From contig CM064866.1 of the NCBI GenBank assembly GCA_032719365.1, positions 70,691,028-70,755,027 of the forward strand: a stretch of 64,000 bases of DNA, read 5' to 3'. The first letter of the stretch is position 1, and each line of letters begins with the position of its first letter. Shown piece by piece: positions 22,772-32,730 of this stretch. The DNA is from Prinsepia uniflora. Lineage: Eukaryota > Streptophyta > Magnoliopsida > Rosales > Rosaceae. Below the pieces are notes generated by a model. That model was not told the origin of the DNA, searched no databases, and saw only the letters and a program-made list of their open reading frames with translations. Made by a program: the position numbers and the translations under genes.

Positions 22772-24627
22772 ATGAAAGCACTTCCAAGTACATTTAAGAT
22801 AACAAAGCAATTTGATGTTGCTTCTGTTAACAAATTAACACCACCAGTCACAGCAGTTTTCACAAGCCTAAAAGTCAAACAATTTCAAGGTAACAATAAG
22901 CTCTTTTATCAACACTTCCACTACAAAACAAATCCAAACTCATTTTCCTACTCAATAATCCTTAGGAAAAGCTGTTTTGACCAGTACTCCAGCCACAATG
23001 TTCTTCATACACCCAGACATACCAGAATCCAAATTATACAAACCAATGTAAGCAACTGTCTTAATTTTTTGTTTTCCAGTATTTTCTTTTCTTTTATTAC
23101 CAACACAATACTTTTATTGCCAAATATATGTAGATCTGTTGTTTCTTCACAACAAGTGAGAGTAACACGTCCAACATCAAAGGTGGTCACAAAAGCTGAT
23201 CAAATACGAGCTACTAAAGCACTTACACTGCGTGAATTCAGCTATCTCAATCCAAACGAACACAAGGTAAAAAAAATACCTTTTTCTAAAATATCATATA
23301 TTTATGCTTTCATCTTACTGTTTTATCATTTCAAGATTGTTAAGATAAAACCAACAGACATAGTAGAAGATAAAACCAACATATTAAGATAAAACCAAAA
23401 CACGGAGATAAAACAACAGATCTGATATGGACGTTAACAGTCATGTTACTAATATTATACATAGAAGTTGTTTCATCTTGCTGTTTTATCTATTGTTTCT
23501 TCTCAATTTGCTTACTGTATCTTGCTGCTTTCATCTTCTACTATGTTCTATCTGTTGGTCTATCTTGCTGTTTCATCTTGCTGTTTGAAACAAACACGAT
23601 GATTTGTAAGTATGACAAACTAATCTGTTTGCTGTTATATCTTGTTGTTTGCTGCTTTAATCTGTTTTAAAATTTTCATTGTCTCCATTTGACTTTACAA
23701 TCATTTGTTGTTTAATATAGTGGCTCTTCCTCATTAACACATATATTTCAGGATGCTTATTTTGCATGCAAAGCAACCATCACACGCTTCAACACACATC
23801 GCGGATGGTGGTACAACTCTTGCCCACTTTGTTTCAAACAAATGAAAATGAATTATGTAGATGGTCACTTGGAGTGCAATTATCATGGCAAACAAGATAC
23901 AATCCCTTGGTAATTTTAAAGTTTAACTGTTCACATATATGCATTCTAGAATATTATTATTGTTAGTATTATTAAAAATCTCTAATAACAATGCAGGTAC
24001 AAAGTAACATTGGTCCTTAAAGATGAAACAAATGAAAAAAATGTTATGGTTCTTGGTAAAACAGGAGATCAATTGTTCGGAAAACCATGCACATATTTTA
24101 CAAGGGATTTGGGGTATACAGATCAACAAATACTGCCAGATGCAATACTTGCATTCAAAGGCGTGAGCAAACTTTTCTTACTCCGTTTTGGCACACGGAA
24201 AAATGAACAAAATTGTTATGATCTATTACTCCAAGGATTCTGCGATCTGATAACAACTTCTTCACCAAATTCTGAGCAAATTTCTCCATCCACTACAGCT
24301 CCACGATTTAAAAGAGCTCTATGTTCCTCTCCAACTAACAAGAGCAAAAATAGGTACTGATCATTCAACTTTAAATCACTCCAAATTTTTATATGAACTT
24401 ATTTTCCATATTCTAGCAAAATAAACTAAGTTATAAACAGACAACTCATTACTTTTGTACTTTTCCATCTATTATGTACATAAAAAAACGATAATCTGGT
24501 CTCCAATGAAGAAATCAATGCGGATGAACAAGCTTCAGATGAGGACCAAAATAGATTCGAAAATCTGCCAATCAAATTGCTGAAAAAAAACAAACCTCAG
24601 GCTACTATTAAAACAGAGCATGAGTAA
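22772..24627 (+). pseudogene. RPA1-like OB-fold gene fragment (DNA-binding domain C), probably Helitron-borne
   Basis: Exons can be followed. A decayed OB-fold end (VTAVFTSLKVKQFQGN) lies at 22770-22890 with frame changes after it, and a further piece (HPDIPESKLY) ends near 23047. Next comes VRVTRPTSKVVTKADQIRAT up to 23266, then DAYFACKATITRFNTHRGWWYN from 23752, joined at a GT/AG intron near 23911-23998 to WYKVTLVLKDET, and a final exon ending EHE-stop at 24627. The C-terminal part is the RPA large-subunit zinc-ribbon OB domain (CPLCFK and LECNYHGK ligands) that binds single-stranded DNA. Plant Helitrons often carry RPA1-like genes, and Helitron 3' ends lie nearby, so a Helitron origin is likely. 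The N-terminal part is degraded. Confidence 0.7.
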
Positions 24628-25244
24628 GTATTATCTTATTCCTCATACGAGAAGACATTTGTACCCTTCACTAAAAAGTATGCATGCATTCGAAAACCAT
24701 TTAACCAAATGAAACCATATGTGGGAACTAAGCCCAAAACCAAGATTGAAAGAACCATAATGAAAACGACCATACGGGACTCAGCCTAAACCATAGTAAA
24801 ACCATGTACACGGGCCACTGCCCAAAACCTATGCATATCACATATCATATATCTCATACCATGTAGCCTACATCATATATACATATAATTCACACAACCA
24901 ATCATGTCACGGTTTCCAAAGCTACGCACGTGCTACCTAGGGTCTCAAACCCAAGTCTTTCAGGTACCAAGTCAATGTCTGAAGACCACTGACCCGCCCT
25001 GAGGTTATAGTACAAGCCTTCTTGAGAGTAAGGAACCCAACTGTGGGGTGACTCCACTCAGTCGGTGCTCCGTGACTACTCCGGGGTCCACCCAGGCCAA
25101 CGACCCTCCCCGGAGGAGATAATAGAACAAGTAAAGGAAGGTAGATGAACATATATATACATAACATAAACATTCATGCCTGGTTCCCCTGAACCGTCCT
25201 GATCCATAACATCCATTAAACAGGGTTCATGCCGGTTCCCATAA

Positions 25245-25249
25245 ACCGT
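25245..25249. repeat. Target-site duplication of the gag-only element, left copy (ACCGT)
   Basis: ACCGT directly before TGTTGAATC. The same five bases follow the other LTR at 32731-32735. Confidence 0.93.
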
Positions 25250-25832
25250 TGTTGAATCAAAGATTGAACTCGTCGCGAAAAGTCCTCATAATTCCTGCAA
25301 ACAGCAAACAGTTAGCTATCGTTGCCTCGATCGATTTACCCGGGGGGTTGTTCGACCAAGAACACTCCGATGCCTAAGTTAGCCTTGAGAGAGGAAAAGG
25401 ATATACTTCGAAACGAAGAATCAACGTACCTTGGAAATGAAATGTGTCTTGCTATTTATAGGAAAATCTTGGAAGCCTTGGAGCGTTCTGATTGGTCGGT
25501 TGAATATTTAATTAGTAAATAATATATTATTATTAAATATATTATTTAATAATTGTAATGATGGCTCATCATGATAGTAATGATATTTACTGTATTTTAA
25601 TATTAATATTAATTATCCATTATTAAGAATAACGATAATTAACTCTCGGGGAGAGTATCAATATTACGGACACTTTAACCCGATCAAATAACGTATTTAA
25701 CTGGTAAATAGATTATTTAATGTGGGTGTTTTTCAAATGATCAGCGTTATTTGCCAAGGGCAATTTGGTCATTTTTGGGAATTACGGGACACGTGGCGGC
25801 TCCATAATTTTTGGATGATTTTGGGTTCCACA
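25250..25832 (-). repeat. 3' LTR of the gag-only element (583 bp)
   Basis: Starts TGTTGAATCAAAG and ends GGGTTCCACA on the plus strand, about 98-99% identical to 32146-32730. The ORF at 25322-25522 is duplicated at 32218-32418 simply because it lies in both LTRs. Confidence 0.95.
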
Positions 25833-27660
25833 AATGCCCCCACATCGATTCGGTATTCAGGGAATCTGGAGGGATGTATATTGTTTGGAATCTTATATTA
25901 CCGGGTTTCCGGTTACTGTTGTGTACAAGAAATGAGTCAGTATTTATTTGACGATTATGCCCCTGATTATAAGGGTTAAAAGTCCATTATTATTTTTAGA
26001 ATGACTATTCTGGGTTTAGTGGTGTGAATCGGACATAATGTGCAAAAATGACCATTTTGCCCCCAAGCATGGGCGAAATGTTAACTTTTGGGCCCAGGGG
26101 TCTAAAGGACGTGGGCCAGAGACCGTTACGTAGGTCGAGTTGATACGAATTCATAGACAGGCGACATGTCGAAATCGGAGATCGGATGCAAAAGTTATGG
26201 GTCTACGAAGGCGAGGGGCATTTTCGTAATTTTTGCAAACTAAGGGCAAAACGTCGACTTTTGACTCGGACGGTTAAACGAACTTTGACCGACGACTACG
26301 ACATAGTTCGGGATGTCACGGGTTCGTAGACAGGCGGCATGTCCAAAACGGGGCTCGGATGTGAAAGTTTACGGCTCTACGTAGTCCAGGGGTAAAATGG
26401 TAATTTTCCGAGCGAAGGGCGAAACGGTCTTTCAAACAAAAAGTAAATGCTGACTCAAGCTACCAGCCAAACATGTCACTTTCCCTCTTACTTTTACACC
26501 TGATTTTAGGGAGTAAATCTAGGGTTTAGAGACATTAAACCCTTAATTAGGGAAAAACACTCAATTTGTCCATTTGTGCTATTGTTTAAATAACATATCA
26601 AATTAGCTGTGAGAATTTGCAATTGAGAGGTTGAATCAGATCAATTTAAACACGAGGGACAGAGGGTGCACTAATTTTGCCGATTTCGAAAATTTTGAGA
26701 AATTGTGGTGAGAATTCGAATTCGGATTCGCGAGCTCTAAGGATCAAAATTGAGACTTGATTGAGTCTTCTGAGGTCATTTCGAATCGATTCACGACAAA
26801 AACGAAGAGAATTGGGGCTTCCCCGAGCAAGAACAGAAGCTCTGATTTTTGCTCGAAATCGAGCTTGAGTCCGAACAGCTGGAGGTACAATTTTATGAAA
26901 TTGATTATGCAAAAATTTTTGTTTCATTCTCACGATACTCTCTGTGTGATTTAATTTGAAAAACAGGGCTGAATTGGACGAACCCGATCACGAAACCCGT
27001 TCGAAAGGTCATCGGGGAATTATCGAGTTTTGGTTATAATTGGAGTTTTAATCGTTACAGAACCTAAATTAAATTGGTTTAGATGAAATCAGTTGAAATA
27101 ACGGAAGAAAACAATGCCCAATTGATGAAGAACAAACCGGGTCTCAACGCGGGTTTCCAACCCGTTTACCAGTTATTCGGGTAGAGGAGATGCACTGTAG
27201 CAGTTACTGTGCTACGAGCGTGGCTTCCACGCGCAGCCGCTTGCGACGGCGCTTGAGGGCGCGTGGATGCGTTTCTTGGGAGGTTTTCAACAGGTGTTTT
27301 ATTATACTTGATGTAATGAACATTTTTGGTGTTGGGTCCGAGACAAACTGACATCGTATCAATACTGTTTCGAGGGTCTGATGGTTTAGGTTATGTTTTT
27401 AAATTTTTATTAAATTCCCGAAAAATTGTGGAAAATTGATATGATGTTTTTAGAGTCATTGGTGACCCTTCATGTTGTTTTTGGATAGGATTTGAGATTC
27501 CTGAAAAGCATCAGAAATTACAGAATCGCGTGCAGTTTGGAAAATGAACAGTTTTTGGACGGTGCGCGCTTGCATTGGTAGGCTAGATCACGTTCAATGT
27601 GACTCTTGCTAGTACCACAAATATGCTTGCTACGTGGTGAACGGAGTTTGGCTGAACAGT
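25833..27660 (+). mobile_element. Gypsy LTR-like remnant inside the gag-only element
   Basis: Plus-oriented sequence with two copies of the TAGACAGGCG(A/G)CATGTC block (about 26155 and 26330), as in the LTRs at 1590-4396 and in A and B. No TG...CA boundaries or TSD could be set. It includes no gene. The first part, next to the 3' LTR, is the element's own polypurine region. Confidence 0.5.
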
Positions 27661-28010
27661 CGACGGGGATTTGGCGGCGACTGAGTGCACTAGCGGGCGT
27701 GACTAGTGAGCATTGGTAGGCTGGATCACATTCACTGTGACTCTTGCTAGTACCACAAATATGCTCGCTATGCGTCAAGGTGCCGAGAGACCCAGGAAAC
27801 TTGCTTTGTGGGAGCGTGGTGGTTCTTGTTGCCTTAGTCCATTCCGTGGGAAAGATGTGGAGTTTGAGAAACCCGAAGACTTCAAGGAGTGGAAGGCTCG
27901 CAATCAAATTGCTTTTCGAGACGATGTTTTTGTGGAGCTTGGCGACAGATGTTCTTCCATGAAGGCTCTTAAGCATGGGAGAGGAAAAAACCCTGTCGGA
28001 GGTCGGCTTT
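27660..28010 (+). pseudogene. Unknown ORF module, copy 1 (truncated)
   Basis: Reads MLAMRQGAERPRKLALWER and, further on, PEDFKEWKARNQIAFRDDV and VELGDR. It matches the module at 28560-29075 and diverges after CSSM. I do not recognise the family. A third, shorter copy of the leading segment (CATTGGTAGGCT to AATATGCT) lies at 27570-27640. The module sits between gag and the 3' LTR of the gag-only element, on the strand opposite to gag. Confidence 0.4.
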
Positions 28011-28039
28011 CTTGGGTCGTACCTAAAGTGGAGCTATTT

Positions 28040-28560
28040 TTTAGGACGGAGTTTAATGACAGCACATGCAGAGTTAACTGTATCGAAGTTGGCAGTGCAT
28101 GGGACAAACACGCCTCCCCAGACCTGAGGATTGCCCCAAAATGGTAATTTGTCGAACCAGGGGCAAAATGGTCTTTTAACCTTGATCAGACAATGACACC
28201 TGTCCTTTGTCTTCTTCTTGCCCCAGATAACATGGAATCCGGTTTTGGGGCAAATGATACTCACCTTTAATTAAGGGTATTTGTAATCATTTTGTCCAAA
28301 TTGATCCTTGATATCCCACTGTCTCACCGTCATTGTGCAATTTAAAAACTTAAGGAACTGAATTGAGAGAGAGGAACTCGAGGGACTGAGAGAACTGGGT
28401 GTATTCAGAGTTCGAAAGTTCAGAAAAATCAAGGGAAATTCGTATTCGAATTTGTGAGCTAGGAGAAGGGAAATTGAGGATTGAATTAAGCTCCTGGGAT
28501 CAAAACGAAACTCCCTGTAACGAAAATGAAGAGGAATCGTGTCGAATTGGGGAAGAACAG
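28040..28560 (+). mobile_element. Second gypsy LTR-like remnant between the two ORF modules
   Basis: The part around 28340-28555 (GAGAGAGGAACTCGAGGG, TTCGAATTTGTGAGCT, AATGAAGAGGAATCG, GGGGAAGAACAG) resembles 26600-26880. The layout is therefore LTR-like piece plus ORF module, twice over. No boundaries or TSD are visible. Confidence 0.4.
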
Positions 28561-29075
28561 AAGACAGGGATTTAGCGGTGACTGAGTGCGCTTGCAGACG
28601 TGACTAGTGAGCATCGGTAGGCAGGATCACATTCACTGTGACTCTTGCTAGTACCAAAAATATGCTCGCTATGCGTCAAGGTGCCGAGAGACCCAGCAAA
28701 CTTGCTCTGTGGGAGTGTGGCAGTTCTCGTGGCCTAAATCCATTCCGAGGGAAAGATATGGGTTCTGAGAAGCCTGAAGACTTCATGGAGTGGAAGGCTC
28801 GCAATCAAATTGCCTTTCCAAGCGGCGTTCTCGTGGAGCTCGGCGACAGATATTCTTCCAGAGTTCCGGGACATGAGCCGGCTACTTTTTCCATGAATGG
28901 CGGGAGGCTTTCAGACATCCCGATCAAGGAGTGGTTGAGCATTCCACTATGCTTAAAAGAAATCGTTGTTCAGAAGGAGAACAATAATCCAGGACCTATC
29001 GGTTCTTGGGAGAAAAAAGCATGCCGAGCAACTTCTTTCCTAACCTATAAGCATACCGAGCAACTTCTTTCCTAA
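28560..29075 (+). other. Unknown ORF module, copy 2 (longer)
   Basis: An open frame of up to 145 codons from 28638: MLAMRQGAERPSKLALWEC, PEDFMEWKARNQIAFPSGV, then RVPGHEPATFSMNGGR and IPIKEWLSIPLCLKEIVVQ. No domain is recognised. Similarity to copy 1 at protein level through the ELGDR segment suggests a once-coding sequence carried by the element family. Whether it is expressed is unknown. Confidence 0.4.
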
Positions 29076-29317
29076 CCTATCTGCTCTGGTCCCGCAAATG
29101 TGCCATCTTGACGCGAAGGGCCTGCAGAAATGGAAAGTTATGTTGTTGATGTGAGATTGCGATAACTTAAGAAAACTTGAGGTCTTAATTTCACATCGGA
29201 AGCCAAAATGGGCGAGTTGGAGATGAGCCGTGCAGAGAGGATGCTGATAGAAAATGAGCGAGATACCACTCGAGATGAGCTCTCCCTGCTGCGTAGAAAT
29301 TTGCAGGACTCAGAAGG

Positions 29318-29674
29318 CTTTGATGCTTCAATGACGAAGGCTTGAATGCTTCGCAGGGCGAAGGCTTGGATGCTTCGATGACGAAGGCTTTAGGTGTTTC
29401 GCATGGCGAAGGCTTAGATGCTTCGCAGGGCGAAGGCTCGAATGTTTCGATGACGAAGGCTTGGATGCTTCGATGACGAAGGCTTAGGTGCTTCGCGTGG
29501 CGGAGGCTTAGATGCTTCGCAAGGAGAAAAACTCGGATGCTTCGATGACGAAGGCTTGGATGCTTCGATGACGAAGGCTTGGATGCTTCGATGACGAAGG
29601 CTTAGGTGCTTCGCGTGGCGAAGGCTTAGATGCTTCGCAAGGTGAAAAACTCGGATGCTTCGATGACGAAGGCT
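29318..29674. repeat. Minisatellite, about 24-bp unit, hairpin-forming
   Basis: Repeats of the type GATGCTTCGATGACGAAGGC with variants CGCAGGGCGAAGGC. Most units contain GCTTCG and CGAAGGC around four bases, so each can form a 5-6 bp stem with a tetraloop. The array lies just after the gag stop in element sense. Confidence 0.85.
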
Positions 29675-29829
29675 TTTTACACTAGAGAGAATAAGCTTTG
29701 AAAATTGTACATGGTGAACAAATCAATTTGTCGATCTCATTTCATTGATACTTGAATTTAGAAGACAACTTGAAAAGCAAAATTGAAAAGCTCCATAGAA
29801 TTTTATGTCTCTCTAATGTTGACTTGCGT

Positions 29830-31749
29830 CTAGTTGATGCGGATCACCTTTGAAGCTGGTTCGTTTGGCTCTTTGTTCTCCATGTGATTTTCAGTCTTCA
29901 TTTTGATGTAGTCTGTACAATGCCCCTCCCTCAGGAGATTTCGGAGATATCTTTCGAAAGATATACATGTGCTGATATTATGCCCATAACATTCATGATA
30001 GGCGCACCATTTGGTTTTATCAGCATTCTCTTGATTGCCTTTGACTGGCTCCGGCTTCTTAAACCATGGCTTGTTCTTAATTTCATTGTGGATCTGATGG
30101 GCTGGTAAAGATAGCTGCAAGTTAGGCTTCCCCATAACTGGCGTTTGGGAGTGTTGCCCTGCCTTTCGCTTGTTGAGCTTTCCAGTCGCAGACTTTCCAC
30201 GAGGTTCATCTTCATTGGAGGCCCTTTCGCTAGTCCCGGCATGGTCATGAGTATGAGCGGCGCTCTTTTCGTCCTCCCAACTTGCATGTTGCTCTGCTAG
30301 CGAAAGTATTTTGGAAAAACTTCGCGCATTGCTCATGACGATGTCCCCGTAAAGCTGGCTGTCTCGAGGGAGTCCTTGCTTGAATGCCATTGCCGCAACA
30401 AGGTCATTACAGCCGATAATGCGAGACTTCTCCTCACAAAATCTCCGTATGTATTGTCGCAGAGTGTTTTTTGCTCTCCTTTGGACAGAGAAAAGATGGT
30501 CATCTTTCACCTCGATTGTCCGAAGTTGTGCGTATTCCTTCACAAATGCCAAAGCCAACTCTTCGAAGGACTCAATCGACCTCGGGGGGAGATGATTGAA
30601 CCAAGTCATGGCTTGGCCTTGAAGGGAAGCTTGAAAAAATTTGCACATGAGCGCATCGTTAGACTTGTGGGGGATCATGACTCCTCGGTAATAATCTATG
30701 TGTTTTACCGGGTCGGAGGCTCCTTTGAATGGAGTGAAGTTTGGTGTTGCGAACCTCTGGGGGAATGGCTCCTCCTCAATATCCCTTATGAAAGGCGTAG
30801 AGAGCTGTATCTGGCGACGTAGATCGTTTTCTAGATCGCCACCTTGTTGAGCACGAAGGTGCATGTCCAGCATTTTTTTAACATCATTAGCCCGCAACGC
30901 TCCTTGCTGAGGCGATGAGTCTCTTTTTGCTAATCGTTGAGAACCTTTTTGAGCTTCTCCCCCTGATCTCTGGGATCGTGTAGGAGAGTAGGCTTCATCT
31001 TCCCCTTTACTGCCGTGGGCAGATCGTTTTAGGTTTTTGTATAGAGCTCGAAGTTGCCCCCTCCTACCATGTGAGTGCTGTGAATGCTCTGCCCATGAAG
31101 TTGCCCCAGTCTTACCTCCTAGCCGTTCACGTACTAACGGCTTTAGGCGTTGTGGGCTTTTTGCTCGATGAGCGTGACTTTCTTCTCCAGAGTCACCTAG
31201 CGAAGTATCTCGTGACATTGTTTGGCAGCGGGCCTGCTCTTTCCCAGGACGTCTTTGGGCATTCTCTTGTCGGCCACGTGACGTGGATCGTCTGTCCTGC
31301 TCCTGGATTGGTCTCCCTGCTAGGAGTTGCTGCAAGAGCTCTGGCTGAAGTTGAACTTGTTTGCTTAACCCTTCAACTTGCTGCGCCAAGTTGTCTTGGG
31401 GAGGTTGGTGATGACTTCTCCCTGAGATGTCATGACATTCGTCCAGAAAGTCCTTTAGGACCATGTTTGTTGTGGGTCGATCATGTTGTGATGCATTTCC
31501 TATCAACCTCTCGTTCGCTTGTTGTAAAGTCGAAGTTCCTTCCCCTAGCGCGGGTACTTGGTTAGCTGGAGAGGGGAATGCTCCAAAACTGAAGGTTGGC
31601 CTCCCTTCGAGTGTCTCAATGGGCGCTTCTATGGACACGCGCCTGAGTTGAGCTGGGCGCTTCTCCGGAGTTTCTATGTGAGCTTCATTCCTCGTCTGAG
31701 CTGTTGCACCTTCTCCGGCTGACTGAGCTGATCGACGAGCCTTAGCCAT
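29830..31749 (-). CDS. Retrotransposon gag protein of the gag-only element (639 aa)
   Basis: Gag forms the particle that packages element RNA. A long charged, low-complexity N-terminal half (rich in Gln, Arg, Ser) precedes the conserved retrotransposon gag core (PFPQRFATPNFTPFKGASDP, QGQAMTWFNHLPPRSI, FVKEYAQLR, RRFCEEKSRI, AFKQGLP). A Cys/His segment CAYHECYGHNISTC near the C-terminus may bind nucleic acid. The style resembles Tat/Athila-type gypsy gags. I chose the ATG at 31749 (MAKARRSAQ). The frame continues 45 codons upstream, but that part lies in a tandem-repeat leader. No internal stop is seen, so gag is kept open while pol is absent. Confidence 0.85.
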   Translation of the reverse strand: MAKARRSAQSAGEGATAQTRNEAHIETPEKRPAQLRRVSIEAPIETLEGRPTFSFGAFPSPANQVPALGEGTSTLQQANERLIGNASQHDRPTTNMVLKDFLDECHDISGRSHHQPPQDNLAQQVEGLSKQVQLQPELLQQLLAGRPIQEQDRRSTSRGRQENAQRRPGKEQARCQTMSRDTSLGDSGEESHAHRAKSPQRLKPLVRERLGGKTGATSWAEHSQHSHGRRGQLRALYKNLKRSAHGSKGEDEAYSPTRSQRSGGEAQKGSQRLAKRDSSPQQGALRANDVKKMLDMHLRAQQGGDLENDLRRQIQLSTPFIRDIEEEPFPQRFATPNFTPFKGASDPVKHIDYYRGVMIPHKSNDALMCKFFQASLQGQAMTWFNHLPPRSIESFEELALAFVKEYAQLRTIEVKDDHLFSVQRRAKNTLRQYIRRFCEEKSRIIGCNDLVAAMAFKQGLPRDSQLYGDIVMSNARSFSKILSLAEQHASWEDEKSAAHTHDHAGTSERASNEDEPRGKSATGKLNKRKAGQHSQTPVMGKPNLQLSLPAHQIHNEIKNKPWFKKPEPVKGNQENADKTKWCAYHECYGHNISTCISFERYLRNLLREGHCTDYIKMKTENHMENKEPNEPASKVIRIN

Positions 31750-31796
31750 GCTGATTCGAAGAATTTTGAGTTTGGAAAGCCGTTGATGGATAATTT

Positions 31797-32095
31797 GAAC
31801 AACGTTCAGAATCTTCGAACAATGTCGATGAACGACGAACGAAGGGGGATGAACGATGAACAAACGTTCAAAATCTTCGAACAATGTCGATGAACGACGA
31901 ACGAAGAAAGATGAACGATGAACGAATTCTTAACGAGTGATGAACAACGTTCAAAATCTTCGAACAATGTCGATGAATGACGAACGAAGAAAGATGAACG
32001 ATGAACAAAAATCCTGATGAGCGATGAACAACGTTCAAAATCTTCGAACAATGTCGATGAACGACGAACGAAGAAAGATGAACGATGAACAAAAG
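31797..32095. repeat. Tandem repeats in the leader of the gag-only element
   Basis: The phrase ACGTTCAAAATCTTCGAAC followed by AATGTCGATGAACGACGAAC recurs from 31802, 31864, 31947 and 32031, giving units of 62, 83 and 84 bp. It lies between the primer-binding region and the gag ATG, and gives false overlapping ORFs. Confidence 0.9.
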
Positions 32096-32145
32096 AGAGA
32101 GCTTCTTCTGAGTATATCTCAATAGCTCTCAATGAAAGCACCAAT

Positions 32146-32730
32146 TGTTGAATCAAAGATTGAACTCGTCGCGAAAAGTCCTCACAATTCCTGCAAACAG
32201 CAAACAGTTAGCTATCGTTGCCTCGATCGATTTACCCGGGGGGTTGTTCGACCAAGAACACTCCGATGCCTAAGTTAGCCTTGAGAGAGGAAAAGGATAT
32301 ACTTCGAAACGAAGAATCAACGTACCTTGGAAATGAAATGTGCCTTGCTATTTATAGGAAAATCTTGGGAGCCTTGGAGCGTTCTGATTGGTCGGTTGAA
32401 TATTTAATTAGTAAATAATATATTATTATTAAATATATTATTTAATAATTGTAATGATGGCTCATCATGATAGTAATGATATTTATTGTATTTTAATATT
32501 AATATTAATTATCCATTATTAAGAATAACGATAATTAACTCTCGGGGAGAGTATCAATATTACGGACACTTTAACCCGATCAAATAACATATTTAACTGG
32601 TAAATAGATTATTTAATGTGTGGGTGTTTTTCAAATGATCAGCGTTATTTGCCAAGGGCAATTTGGTCATTTTTGGGAATTACGGGACATGTGGCGGCTC
32701 CATAATTTTCGGATGATTTTGGGTTCCACA
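32146..32730 (-). repeat. 5' LTR of the gag-only element (585 bp)
   Basis: Same termini as 25250-25832 and two bases longer (TGTGTGGGTG for TGTGGGTG). The TSD ACCGT follows at 32731-32735. Confidence 0.95.

Larger units (their letters stand above)
25250..32730 (-). mobile_element. Gag-only LTR retrotransposon (7,481 bp)
   Basis: Two LTRs (25250-25832 and 32146-32730) with TGTTGAATC...GGTTCCACA ends flank an interior with a gag ORF but no protease, RT or integrase. A five-base TSD ACCGT is present on both sides. In sense, TGGTGCTTTCATTGAGAGC follows the 5' LTR as the likely primer-binding region, and GTGGGGGCATT precedes the 3' LTR as the polypurine tract. The LTRs differ at about seven bases plus a 2-bp indel. 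Lack of pol makes it non-autonomous (LARD-like), dependent on a partner element for enzymes. Confidence 0.9.

Noticed and set aside
25322..25522. Identical 66-codon ORFs at 25322 and 32218, at first sight a duplicated gene
   Set aside because: They lie at the same place in the two LTRs of one retrotransposon.
29318..29674. CRISPR-like array
   Set aside because: Direct repeats without unique spacers in a plant retrotransposon; it is a minisatellite.
31806..32156. Repeated HRHCSKILNV peptide ORFs
   Set aside because: Translations of the tandem-repeat leader, not a repeat protein.
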